64,000 bases of DNA from Pycnopodia helianthoides (taxonomy: Eukaryota; Echinodermata; Asteroidea; Forcipulatida; Asteriidae): NCBI GenBank assembly GCA_032158295.1, contig CM063253.1, forward strand, positions 2,387,001 to 2,451,000. Direction: 5' to 3'. Under the pieces are notes generated by a model. It was not told the DNA's origin and did no database searches. It saw only the letters and a list, made by a program, of their open reading frames with translations. This document shows, in pieces, positions 1 to 11,069 of the stretch. Each line of letters starts with the position of its first letter. Position 1 is the stretch's first letter. The translations under genes and the position numbers were made by a program.

Positions 1-66
1 TAAGTTATGTGTGAATCTGTGAACATTGTGTTTTTCGATCTTACCAATAGTGCACAGGGCCTTTAA
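1..66. repeat. MITE family B, right end only
   Basis: The window opens inside a copy of a palindromic repeat seen complete at 5919-6274, 32414-32756 and 55913-56254. Only the last ~60 bases are present, ending in the terminal sequence CAGGGCCTTTAA. Its terminal TTAA at 63-66 is also the first TTAA of the next element, so two elements abut and share one target site. Confidence 0.75.
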
Positions 67-450
67 AGACACTGGACACCTTTGGTAATTGTCAAAGACC
101 AGTCTTCTCACTTGGTGCATCTCAACATATGCACAAAATAACAAACCTGTGAAAATTTGAACTCAATTGGTCGTCGAAGTTGCGAGATAATAATGGAAGA
201 AAAAACACCCTTATCACACGAAGTTGTGTGCTTTCAGATGCTTGATTTCGAGACCTCACGCGTGAGGTCTCAAAATCAATTCAAATATTTTACTGAGAAA
301 TTACTTCTTTCTCAAAAACTACGTTACTTCAGAGGGAGCCGTTTCCCACAATGTTTTATACTATCAACAGCTCTCCATTGCTCGTTACCAAGTAAGTTTT
401 TATGCTAACAATTATTTTGAGTAATTACCAATAGTGTCCAGTGCCTTTAA
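63..450 (+). repeat. MITE family A, full copy
   Basis: Complete ~385-bp element bounded by TTAA at 63-66 and 447-450. The ends are inverted repeats (AAGACACTGGACACC at the left, GTGTCCAGTGCCT at the right) and the centre is a palindrome around GACCTCACGCGTGAGGTC. It has no coding capacity; the small ORF at 157-408 is incidental. Full copies lie at 4959-5334 and 10683-11069, and partial or diverged copies at 1266-1437, 2743-2922, 25785-26023, 56583-56720 and 63629-64000. Confidence 0.85.
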
Positions 451-1265
451 TAAAGACCTAGACGCTGTATCATTGGCTACCGGATCGGAAACACAGTACC
501 ACGTGACGTAGTGAGTGAATTCGTCTAACGCCCGGGAAAACTTGCTGTGTCTGAAGACCTTTTCGAAACCACGCTTTGGCTTTTTAGGCTCCGATGGTTA
601 TTTGGAAAACATACACTTTTTGTATTGGACTTGAAGGAAGCGGACCGTGCCAAAGCCGGATCCAAAGCCTGTAAGCGTAAACCTTGGCTTCAACAAAATT
701 ATGGCCGTTAGACCTTTAAACAGCGCCCTCACTAAGGTTAACGGAAGACCTATCACTGGTTGAGCCTTGTGCGTGATTTGTGTACAGGCGCGCGCACGTT
801 TCCATTGACCTCAGAGATGGCGGCATGATACAAGTAAAGAGGTCTAATTACCGCTTATAAGCAAATTATGTAGGGCCCCTACTTGACTCAAAGGACAAGA
901 AAGTCACTGCTAACATTTCGAGCAATATCGTGCCACTAAAAGGTCGCCATTGACATGCCATAGTTTGCATTAATGTACCGTGGAAGACAACTATATCCAC
1001 AACAAAACACGTCTACAACCTCCCCCCCACACCACCAAACCAACCAAACAAACAAAAAAGAAACACCCCAACAAACACCCCAACAAACACTCCATCAAAC
1101 AAACAAACAAACAAACAAACAAACAAACAAACAAACAAACAAGCCAAACAAAAAGACAAAAACACAAAAAGGTGATATAATTTGAGGCGATGTTTTAACA
1201 AATATTATTATTATGTTAATATTATTTAGAGTAATTCGAGACTATTTGTTTTACTAACCACCCCA
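451..1265. other. gene-free upstream DNA
   Basis: No gene is recognisable. Around 710-870 a diverged segment resembles the ACGTCA-bearing MITE at 8193-8369: it starts near TTAGACC, contains AGATGGCGGCATGAT and ends near GGTCTA. The rest has no clear repeat or coding signal apart from the CAAA tract. Confidence 0.4.
1096..1142 (+). repeat. (CAAA)n microsatellite
   Basis: About eleven near-perfect tandem CAAA tetranucleotides, in a wider A/C-rich stretch from about 1020 to 1170. All ORFs over it are low-complexity artefacts. Confidence 0.95.
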
Positions 1266-1437
1266 GATTCAAATATTTTAGTGGGAAATTACCTCTTTCT
1301 CAAAAACTACATTACTTCAGAGGGAGTCGTTTCTCACAATGTGTTATTCTATTAGCAGCAGCTCTCAGGTGCTCCTTACCAAGTAAGTTGTTATGGTACT
1401 TTCTTGAGTAATTACCAAAAGTATCCACTGCCTAAGA
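1266..1437 (+). repeat. MITE family A, 5'-truncated variant
   Basis: Matches the right half of family A, from the AAATATTTTAGTG segment through CTTACCAAGTAAG to ATCCACTGCCT. It is closest to the variant at 63629-64000, since both read CTCAGGTGCTCCTTACC. The left half is missing. Confidence 0.7.
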
Positions 1438-2042
1438 TAAGCTGTATCAAGTTTAGCTCCTGGTCTTACGCTAGAGACTGTTTCATCAGGCCGATACTAC
1501 AGTTGGGCAATGACAAAACTCCCATAACATGATTACGTCGTCCCATTCAACGGGAGTCACGGGATTGTGCTTCACAGTATGATGTGTGATTGATTTATTT
1601 TACCGACACCCCCCCTGCATTTATCCCCACCCCTGCCACCCCCCCCCCAAAAAAAAACCCAGACTATAACAAGCATTACTAAATAAGTTATCATGACATT
1701 ATTTAAATGATATTTCGTACTTAACGCTCAGCACACAATACTTCATTTTGTATTTATAGCTCGACGTCCGGTTTCGGGTATTAAATTAAGGGGAAATTGT
1801 CTTTAATTCCCGGACTGGTATTCCCATTACAAAGTTTTGCTCGAACTATTAATGACCACAATTTTACCGGGGTTCAAACGGGACCTTTTTCCGAGTGAAA
1901 ATTACTACCTGGTTTCAAGTTTCTTTACTATTTTGTGGTTGTCTTTCGGAATCAATGTGTTTTTTTCAGGTCTGCAGCAGTGCAAGGTGTTTATTTTTAG
2001 AAGATTAAGAAATTAATGCCGGATCCACATTCATTCTGAAAG

Positions 2043-2050
2043 ATATATAA
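2043..2050 (+). promoter_or_regulatory. candidate TATA box of the IL-17-like gene
   Basis: ATATATAA lies about 245 bases before the proposed ATG at 2295. This would put transcription start near 2070-2080 with a 5' leader of ~220 bases. The position is reasonable for a TATA element, but AT-rich runs are common here and no transcript data are available. Confidence 0.35.
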
Positions 2051-2294
2051 CTTCAAATTTACAGTGATTTAGCATCAAGCATCGACAAGCCCAGTGATTA
2101 CAAACGGCAAGTAAGCTACAAGCACGATCATCTCAACGCTGTCGTCTTCTCCAGATATACCCGATCCAGTGCTGACTTTGTTAATAACCAGAAAGTGTTC
2201 CGACTAGTTTTGCTGCAATCAGTGTATTTGTCTGCATTTTGTACATCAACTGTCTCCACATAGTTCTTCCCAAGGCGAGAGTGTATTCTTAATA

Positions 2295-4899
2295 ATGGCG
2301 TTTAATACGGTAAGATTCATCACAACTGTGTTACATTCTATTTTTTTTTAAAAACTCAATAGCAACAGTAAACTTGGATCGCTTGATGCAGCTCAGAGTC
2401 AAAAGCCAAGTTGCCCGTACTTTGTCTACCGAGGTATACCTCGCCAATCAGGCAATCGCACTTTCCCAGCAAGCAACCCGTTCTAGGCAATCTCCAAGAA
2501 GAAAATCCACTCAATTTTCATGTCATTTTCTCCGGGACGGTAAGATAATATTATAGAACAATGGCTGTTGTGGATGCAAAGTGTTCATTTGAATACAGTA
2601 AAGAGTTGGTTGCCTCACCGAGTTGCCTGTAAAAAAATGCCTCGTGTGACACGGTCCAAATGATGGCATCTATTGGTATTAAACTACCACGTATGCTGCA
2701 ATGCCGAGTGGATTTGGCTACGCTACCGAGTGGATTTAGTCCTTAAAGGCAGTGGACACTATTTGTAATTATTCAAAAAAAAATTGTTAGCATAAAAACT
2801 TACCTATTAACAAGCAATGGAGAGCTGTTGATAGTGTAAAACATTGTGAGAAACGGCTCCCTCTGAAGTAATGTAGTTTTTGAGAAAGAGGTAATTTCTC
2901 ACTCAAATAGTAAAAGACTTCAGCTTTTGAATTAGACAGAGGAAAAAGTGAAGTTCACGAAATGATCCCAAATTGTGAAAGGGAACATTTTTGAATCAAT
3001 GCATAATGGTTTCATTATTTGTCTGCCAATAGGCAGGCAATTAAATTCTTCTTTCTAACAACTTTCCTACTTGCTTGTGTTTAGAATTTAGGATTTGAAC
3101 GTGGAGATTAATTTTCATGTATGCGAAATGTTACGTTGTACATGTACTCTTCACATACAATTATATTATGTGCATTTTTAATATTTTTTTTACAGGTAAC
3201 TGCTGCGTTGGTTCTCGTTACATTCTTGAATGTATTGTTGACTGACTGCTACGTGCTACCGTCCAATCAAATTAGTAATGGTGTCATCGTAGATTCCACA
3301 GCATTGGACTTGGCCCAAGTTATCAGTGACTCAGAATCGCTAACTGGCCAAGCGTCTGGGATGCAACTGCCGTCCACAAACGGCGAGACCCCGGTAGGCC
3401 ACAAGCGGTCCGTAACTGCTGACATGAACGGGAGTAACCAAATGTTTGGCTTCGCCATATTTGAGGGCCTCAATGGCAGCGATGTGGGTCCTTTCATGCA
3501 AGCTGTTCAAGGTGGTTCTCAACACATGACGCTGGCCGGACAAGTTGGTCTGAGCCTCGGATGTACTGCAAACCAAACTGAAGGGACCGGTGGAAATACT
3601 GTCTCTGAATTCACACATGCCTCGCCTGGTTCATGTCCCGCAAGTTTACTGTCAACGGGTAGCAAGCCAGTGAACGAGAGGTCACTATGCCCATGGAAAT
3701 ACGTAGAACACACAGACGAGAACAGGTGAGATTTAGTCTATTTTAACTTTGAATGAGGGCGTAACGCCAGCGAGAAGGTTTCACTGTAGTTTAACTGGCA
3801 TCCAGTGAGCCAAAAAGTTTGATTGGCAGGGGGAGGGGTGTTGGAAACCACAAAACCTAGCACAGGCTGTCAGCCAGACATTTGGAAGCCAGCTACAAAA
3901 AAACATATGCTCCTCCTTTCAGGGGGTTCACTGGGTAGGTCCGTATGTCTGTAACCCCCCCCCCAACCCCAACCCCCCCCCCAAAAAAAAAACTCACCCA
4001 AACAACTCCCCCCCCCCCCCAACAACAACAACAAGGACTCGGCCCCCTCTTTGATATGTGGAATAGTCCAGTCTAGGATAGCAACAAATTTGACTCCCCC
4101 AGGGCAATGCACTTTGGAGAAAACATTGAAATAAATAACATGTGCCATGACTGAGTGTTATCAGCCCTAGCTTAGCTTAAACTAACTTCAAATCATTTGA
4201 GGACTTGGTATATGAACAAATACTATTTTTTCAATATTTGTTTTTTTGCAGGCACCCAAAGACGATGACTTACGTTCAGTGCTTTTGTCCGTCTTGCATT
4301 CAACCAGCTGGGCAGGGCTTTTCAACAGAGGGCCGTTGTCGCCCTATCGTCTACAGAGTAAAAGTATTACGCAAAGCGTCGTGCCAAAATGGAGTTCAGA
4401 TGTAAGTATTTTTTATACTACCTGATTATGTGTGTTGTGTTGTCATTTAGCCTTCGAGAAAGACTCTCATTTGCAAAGATATTTTTGATGTGCGATGTCC
4501 CTTCAGGGCCACCATACTCTGTTATGGTCGAAACGTCAGACCATTTACTTAAAAAAAAAGAGTCTTTTAAAGATATGCCCTTAAAAAAATTCGTTAAAAT
4601 GCAATACGAAGTGAGGGCGTGCGCGGGCAGTAACTGGGCGATAGTTCATATTTCCACGTCCAGCCACAGGCCTGCTGTGATCATGACAACAGGGCCCCTT
4701 TAATCACAGATGACATTGCCATCTTGAAAACACACACGAACCCCCCCCCCCAAACAAATTCACTTCTAAAATGGTTTGCTCCGGTTTGAGTTTGAAAAAC
4801 TAAGTTATAATCTTGTTTTATCTGGACAGATATGAGAGTTATTACGAAGAAGTCCCTGTTGCGTGTACCTGTGTGCGTCCCGAAACAAGTCAAGAGTAA
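2295..4899 (+). CDS. IL-17-like secreted cytokine, four coding exons
   Basis: Proposed exons are 2295-2309, 3196-3725, 4252-4401 and 4830-4899; they total 765 nt (254 aa plus stop) with matching phases. Exon 1 encodes only M-A-F-N-T. Joined to exon 2 it forms a hydrophobic signal peptide of about 23 residues. Residues ~24-169 are a Ser/Gly/Thr-rich pro-region with several N-x-S/T sites and a dibasic K75-R76. From residue 170 the IL-17 cystine-knot signature is clear: CPWKY, a D-x-N-R-x-P-like segment, CFCPSC, C-R-P, a V-x-V-L-R segment, a further Cys, then a terminal C-T-C-V-x-P. IL-17 proteins are secreted dimeric ligands of IL-17 receptors in mucosal and innate immunity, and echinoderms are known to have multiple IL-17 genes. 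The subfamily cannot be assigned. The length is above the usual 150-200 aa because of the pro-region. An alternative ATG at 3121 would read through a polypyrimidine tract and splice acceptor, so it was not used. Confidence 0.88.
2743..2922 (-). repeat. MITE family A, left half
   Basis: Begins with TTAAAGGCAGTGGACAC at 2743 and follows family A (in the orientation of the copy at 4959-5334) to about the AATTTCTCACT segment, where similarity stops. It lies in intron 1 of the IL-17-like gene. Confidence 0.7.
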
Positions 4900-4958
4900 G
4901 TATTTTGACGTCTATAGGAGTGGGTTCAATCACCCGCTGTATTTGGTGCAATCACAGA

Positions 4959-5334
4959 TTAAAGGCACTGGACACTATTGGTAATTACTCAAAATAATTG
5001 TTAGCAAAAAAACTTACTTGGTAACGAGCAATGGAGAGCTGTTGATAGTATAAAACATTGTGAGAAATGGCTCCCTCTGAAGTAACGTAGTTTTTGAGAA
5101 AGAAGTAATTTGTTTGAATTGATTTGAGACCTCACGCGTGAGGTCTCGAAATCAAGCATCTGAAAGCACACAACTGCGTGTGACAAGGGTGTTTTTTCTT
5201 CCCTTATTATCTCGCAACTTCGACGACCAATTGAGTTCAAATTTTCACAGGTTTGTTATTTTGTGCATATGTTGAGATACACCAAGTGAGAAAACTGGTC
5301 TTTCACATTTACCAAAGGTGTCCAGTGTCTTTAA
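4959..5334 (-). repeat. MITE family A, full copy
   Basis: TTAA-bounded element of 376 bp, in inverse orientation to the copy at 63-450, with the same central CCTCACGCGTGAGG palindrome. It begins 60 bases after the stop codon of the IL-17-like gene. If the candidate AATAAA at 5381 is used, it would be transcribed as part of the 3' UTR. Confidence 0.85.
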
Positions 5335-5380
5335 GTTCACAAGCTAGCTTATGCACTGGAGTAAAATCAACACAAATCAT

Positions 5381-5386
5381 AATAAA
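5381..5386 (+). terminator. candidate poly(A) signal, IL-17-like gene
   Basis: First AATAAA after the stop codon, about 480 bases downstream and just past a MITE. It is a plausible 3' end, but transcript data would be needed to confirm it. Confidence 0.35.
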
Positions 5387-5918
5387 TCAGATCATTTCAT
5401 AAGATAATGAACGAAATGAAGAGAAATTACAACGGATGCAACATTCCAAAGCTAGGCTTGTGATGGAAATGATTTAGATAATAAAATTATGTTTATATTT
5501 ATATTTAAACAAAAATATTTGTGCTATTTATTGAAATCATTATAGAGGCTGATAACTTATTCTGTTTTTGACTTAGCTCTTGCTGCATTTCTGACAATAC
5601 ATCATTCTATCATATTATTTATTTATAAAATAATTGTTTGTAATATTTATATTTATTGAGTAAAAGAGAAGCGACGAGGTCATAAACATAAAATTTAAGA
5701 CCGACGCGGTTGCGAACATGTTCTGATGGACCGAGCCAACGTTGTACAGTAAAACCAACAAGTAATCGTACAATAACCACATGCTTGTTGTTTTGAAAAT
5801 GTGTATAATCTTGATTTATATTCTATAATTATAACAATATGTTTTATCGGTCAGTTTCAGCAAAAAAAAGTATTTTAATTCAATCAACGGGCAGTTAATT
5901 TTATGCATTTCCCCCTAA

Positions 5919-6274
5919 TTAAAGGTATTGTTCCTTTTTGGTAACAGCTCAAAATCAGTGTCCACATTTTGTCTGATTCAACATATGCATGAACAAACAA
6001 ACCTGTGAAAGTTTGAGCTCAATTGGTCATCGAGGTCGCGAGAAAATAGTGAAAAGAGACCTAATGTGTTTTCTGTTTTTTCAAACATCGAGTTTTTATC
6101 ACGCGTGATAAAAACTATTGTTTTACTCATTTCTCAGAAACGATAGCATTTTAGGCAGAAATATTTTAAGGAACCCTTTCTACCATTACTTACTTTAAAT
6201 CATGTAAGTTATGTGTGAATCTGTGAACATGTGTTTTTTTTTTTATCTTACCAATAATGTACAGGGCCTTTTAA
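5919..6274 (-). repeat. MITE family B, full copy
   Basis: TTAA-bounded element with a central palindrome (TTTTTATCACGCGTGATAAA). Its internal block (AACAAACCTGTGAAAG, then GAGCTCAATTGGTCATCG) is shared with families A and C despite different flanking sequence. It has no coding capacity. Confidence 0.85.
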
Positions 6275-8161
6275 TCAAACTGGGGTTTTACCTGTTAGTA
6301 TTCCATTCAAATTCCTTTTCGTGCACGTGATTTCGTTCTTCTCGTTCAGAATCATTTTAGTCATAAATTATCTTTCATTTATTATGCATTCAAGACTACA
6401 TTTTCACCATTGTTCGGTTCAATCTTTTTAACATGTATAGGCCTACATACAATCAATGCAATTGAATGAATGACAAGCCTCTCGCTGCTTGCTTTTGCGA
6501 AATTGAATGATCTTTTTGACCATGTGGATGCTAAACTGTTTGCGTTGAATTGCTCCTTTTTCAAACGAAATTGGATGAACTGGGAGTTAAAATTTATTGA
6601 CTTTTTGTTGTTGAAATTGACCGGTAAAACTTTTATTATTTATGATAATATATTTATATATATATAACCATTGCTGAAACTATGAGTTTTTCCCTAAAAG
6701 TATTTCCCTAAAGAGATAATTTAAAAACAATGTGATATATTTATTTATATAAAACCAGTGAATGAATATATTATTTATTCTTGGTTAAAGAAACGTCTCG
6801 TGTATAATAGCTGCGTTTGTACAGCTCTTTGAGTAGCACATATTGTGCTGTTAGGCGTATTTAATTTATATCAAAAAACTAGAAAATTAAACAAACCATA
6901 AATATAAGTTGTTGGATGAAGGTCAGTTGTATAGATTGCCTAGTTTTCTTTTACATGTATTTATCAATACCACCACTTCACTTGTAATATCTGAAAAAAG
7001 TGTGGGTGTATTCTGTGCTTTCATAAGTTGTTGTCGACATAATAGTTTTACTATAGAGTATCATTAAACCAACGATGCAAGTCTCTGTCAACTAAATAAA
7101 GTAAAGTAACTAAATCGAAAGTTCATTAGTCTAGACTGCTTATAGTTTCGTTGACGTGTCTTCGTTGCTATCATCACTTCACCTGTAAAATAGTGTTCTT
7201 ATAGCGGTTCAAGGGAACTGAAAAAATTGAGTTGATGTTTGTTGATGAGTATTTTTGTCATATCTTTGAGTAGCACATAGTGTGCTGTTATGCGTAATTA
7301 ATTTATTAAAAAAAACTATAAATTTAACAACCAATAAATAAAAGATATTGGATGTAGGATAGTTCTATAAATTGCTATGTTTCGTTTACATGTATTTATT
7401 ACTGCCACCACTTAACTTTTAAAATCTGAAAATAACTTATTATTATAAATAGTATATTATAGTATATATGTAGTATATTATGTGCATTCATAAGTTGCTG
7501 TCCCTAATATTAATATCATAATTTCGAAACAGTAATACCATAGTGTACTATTAAACCAATTTACTTAAACTTTCTGTCATTTAAATACAGTAAAGTATAT
7601 AAATAAAAAAATATATACACAAACTAAACTAAACTTTGACTGATGATTAAAAGTAGGGCCAAATTATCAAGAAAGATACAATAAAAGTCACCTTTAAAAA
7701 AGTTTCAGCTGAATACAATATCTACTGGTTGAGAAAATAGCAAAAAAAACTTTCACGGTATTTTTTTTTTCAAGTACGTCAAATCCATCCACTTTTGATG
7801 GTGGCTCTCAAATCTGTCTGATATAAGAATATTTTGAGGGCCTACAAAAAATTAATGAGCTCAACGCTCTTGTTTTCTCTTATTTGGTGGGGTGCACCCC
7901 TATAGCAACACAGGAGGTTTGGATTTACAATGCCCATGAACGATGTTGCGTTTCTGCTAAGCACATCGGTTCACTCAGTTTTAGTATAATGTGACGCGTC
8001 ACACAACGGGCCCAAACCTTTATCACACTGCAGCCATCTTTGTCAGGCTCCCTGTATACATAATGATACTGACAGTTTAATTCTCAATTTATATGAATAA
8101 GGCGCCAGACTATTTTCCCTGTAGATCTTAGTTTTGGTTACACTGGTTTGAATTGAAGAAA
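6275..8161. repeat. AT-rich spacer with a diverged tandem duplication
   Basis: No gene is seen. Two diverged direct copies, offset ~436 bp, begin CTTTGAGTAGCACATA at 6827 and 7263. Each runs ~300 bp through TTACATGTATTTAT and ACCACTT to the end of the shared segment (about 7130 and 7600). A further segment at 7655-7735 (GGGCCAAATTATCAAGAAAG) recurs at 51048-51130. Confidence 0.6.
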
Positions 8162-8400
8162 AACAAAATGGCTGTATCATGATAAGTCTATATAGACCTT
8201 ATGCACATGACGTCATTTAAGTTGGGCGCCCTCGGCTAGAGGTCAAAACAAGTCATCTGATTGGCTGATCCTGTGCGCCGCGCGTACTTAGTAATTGTAC
8301 GTTTTCCATTGTTTCGTCCAGGTTGTACTTCTAAGATGGCGGCTTGATGACGTCAATGCATAATGTCTATAGACTTATCATGATACAGCCATTTTGTGTA
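8162..8400. repeat. nested palindromic MITE, family H, with outer arms
   Basis: An outer inverted pair (CAAAATGGCTGTATCATGAT at left, its complement ending near 8398 at right) encloses a family H element at 8193-8369. Family H has TAGACCTTATGCAC termini and a perfect TGACGTCA at 8208-8215 and again at 8348-8355. It also contains AAGATGGCGGC. Confidence 0.8.
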
Positions 8401-8486
8401 GCTTGCACTTTCGATAAGATTTGACTGTTCTTCACCGTAATACGATAAACCGGTTGTTTTGTTACTCCATGTCATGTGACAACAAC

Positions 8487-8653
8487 AGACCTTACGTATT
8501 GACGTCATCACGCCGCCATCTGAGAGGGGTGATGCCTTTTAACAATGGAAAACGCACAACTCGCGCGGCGCACAGAATCGGCCAATGAGTAACCTTCGTT
8601 TGACTTCCAGACGAGAGTGCCATACTGCAATGACATCATGTGCATAAGGTCTA
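8487..8653 (-). repeat. MITE family H, second copy
   Basis: Inverted relative to 8193-8369, running from AGACCTTACG to GCATAAGGTCTA. One CRE-like TGACGTCA (8500-8507) is intact; the other has decayed to TGACATCA. Confidence 0.8.
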
Positions 8654-9368
8654 GAGTGGAAGGCTATCGGTGTTTAAACATGAAAACTAGACTATTTGGC
8701 GGTTTCCTGAAGGATGTTATTTCAACGGAAGGTTGGCAAAGAGTTCAACACTGGCATTATTATTTGCAGTCAAAAATCATGCCAGTATATCCTGAGGTCA
8801 TATTGAAACCGACGCTACGGCTGGAAGAAAACGAAAGTATTATGGACTATACTTGCAGTTGGCGTAGCTCACTTTATCGATTGCTGAGCTGTTTATTATC
8901 AATATTTTTGTGGAGTTGGTTCTGCTTGAAGCGAGTTCACTTTTATCTGCAATATTGTAATTGAAATAGTGTAACTATACAACAATTATTTGCGCTTTGT
9001 TCAGGTTGTCTGAAACATGCTTAACTTTGGGTAAGGGGGTTTCCACGCTACTAAATTAAGTTATAATAACGAGAGAGTTTTCTTTGTTAGCTGTTACTTT
9101 GCTCAATAAGTTCACAAAATATATATTTGTCTAAAACGGGTTTAATACTATTGTTACGTTTTGTTTTATAGAAAACTTTGATTAAATTTTGTTTCTCTTC
9201 AATCGAGTGCGAATTAGAGGTGGGGTGGGGGAGGCCCCAGCATGTAAGAATCGACGGGAGGGCCCGTTGGTACAACCACTTAAATCTCCACTTTTCGAAT
9301 AAAAGTCTTCTGGGAACGTACTTGTAAAGTGTCTGACTTAGGGACACCTTTAGGTATATAGTGTAGGC

Positions 9369-9696
9369 TTAAAGGGAAGGTACACGATTGGTATAAATCA
9401 CTCTAAAAATGAGTGGCAATGAAAACTGTTTTGGTACCACACCTTTCGATAGTAAAAAGCAGTTTGAGAAATATTTCAATTCAAAATAATGTGGATATAG
9501 AAAAATATGTCAGTTTTTATCCCCCAAATTTGAATCTGCGTGGACATTCGCTGCGGATTTTGCGATATTTCAAAAACGCGAAAACCTCTTGAAATGAAAT
9601 TTTCACAGGTTAGTTTGATTGTATATACCTACATTTATATAGGATTAAAACAATCAAACGGTCCCCAAAACAAAGGTATATATAGTTTGCCTTTAA
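9369..9696. repeat. MITE family D
   Basis: TTAA-bounded element of ~328 bp. The left end reads TTAAAGGGAAGGTACACGAT and the right end carries a diverged inverted terminus ending GTTTGCCTTTAA. The interior keeps a weak form of the AACCTGTGAAA block. It is non-coding. Confidence 0.65.
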
Positions 9697-10387
9697 ATTA
9701 TGTTCTACAGGATTGGTAAGGATCATTGTTTAATTTTAGTCTGAAAGCTTACTGATTATGAAGTTCCGGAACCTTTTTTTGTGGAGTGTGAAATATTTCC
9801 CTCTGAAATAAAGTCGTATACAGGCCTATTCGGGAAAAACTGTATCTGAAATCCCCGAGGGAAAAAACCCGCATCAGCTGATTTCGGTTGCTTTGTTACT
9901 CTCGACATTCGAGGATAAACATTGATGATGTTCACGTCATCGAAAACAACCCGGAACAACAGTAATTAAGCCTGATGATGCAATTTATTAGCAAACGGTA
10001 TTATTTCTAACACAGTGCTAAAAGGACCCGTTGTGATTTTACGTGGTGTTTTAGCTGATCCAGAATAAACAATTTGTCCGTATAGACCAGGAGCATCCGT
10101 GGCACTGTAAGTGACACCGTCACATCCTCTCTGGAAAAAAGGGTATTTCCCCTGGTCGGGTTTGGTTGGCTTAGAGTTTCCCTTTTTATTCTATACCCAA
10201 AATAGCCTTGTTTCGTATATAATGGTTGCGAAGATTATTACAAATTGATGGAAAGTTGATTGCTACATTCTTGTCAACCACCACGGAGGGAGAGAGAGAG
10301 AAGGGGGCGTGACCTTGCATGATTATTGTCATCGCTCAGTTTGTTTTTCACCCCTCCCCACCTCCCCCAACCCCCCCCCCAAAAAAA
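9697..10387. other. gene-free spacer
   Basis: No coding, RNA or repeat feature is recognised apart from a short GAGAGAG run near 10288-10300 and a C-rich run at 10370-10380. Confidence 0.4.
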
Positions 10388-10427
10388 ACAGCAACAGCAA
10401 CAGCAACAGCAACATCAACATCAACAA

Positions 10428-10480
<53 letters not shown>

Positions 10481-10630
10481 ACAACAACAGCAACAGCAAC
10501 AAAACAGCAACAGCAACAGCAATACAGCAACAGCAACAGCAACAGCAATACAGCAACAGCAATACAGCAACAGCAATACAGCAACAGCAACAGCAACAGC
10601 AACAACAATAACCCCAAACAACAACAATAA
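10388..10630 (+). repeat. (CAGCAA)n microsatellite
   Basis: About 240 bp of imperfect CAGCAA hexamers with CAACAA and CAATA interruptions. All overlapping ORFs (poly-Gln/Asn/Ser forward, poly-Leu/Cys/Val reverse) follow from the repeat; none has splice or homology support. Confidence 0.95.
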
Positions 10631-10682
10631 ACAAACAAAAACAAACAAGTGATTCGCGATAGATGTTTCAAATCACTGGTTA

Positions 10683-11069
10683 TTAAAGACACTGGACACT
10701 ATTGGTAATTGTCAAAGACCAGTCTTCTCACTTGGTGTATCTCAACATATGGATAAAATAACAAACCTGTAAAAACTTGAGCTCAACTGGTCGTCGAAGT
10801 TGCGAGATAACTATGAAAGAAAAAAACACCCTTGTCACACGAAGTTGTGTGCTTTCAGATGGTTGATTTCGAGACCTCAAAATCTAATTCTGAGGTCTCG
10901 AAATCAAATTCGTGGAAAATTACTTCTTTCTCGAAAACTGTGTCACTTCAGAGGGAGCCGTTTCTCACAATGTTTTATACTGTCAACCTCTCCCCATTAC
11001 TCGTTACCAAGTAAGGTTTTATGCTATTAATTATTTTGAGTAATTACCAATAGTGTCCACTGCCTTTAA
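10683..11069 (+). repeat. MITE family A, full copy
   Basis: TTAA at 10683-10686 and 11066-11069. The central palindrome differs from other copies (GAGACCTCAAAATC and its imperfect complement), showing that the hairpin loop varies between copies. Confidence 0.85.

Noticed and set aside
3121..3195. Upstream ATG at 3121 as the start of the IL-17-like protein
   Set aside because: The stretch ends in a polypyrimidine tract and AG just before the conserved reading starts. Splicing from 2309 gives a better signal peptide and correct phase.
10309..10692. Overlapping poly-Gln, poly-Asn and poly-Leu ORFs
   Set aside because: Low-complexity translations of the (CAGCAA)n tract on both strands, with no splice, start or homology support.
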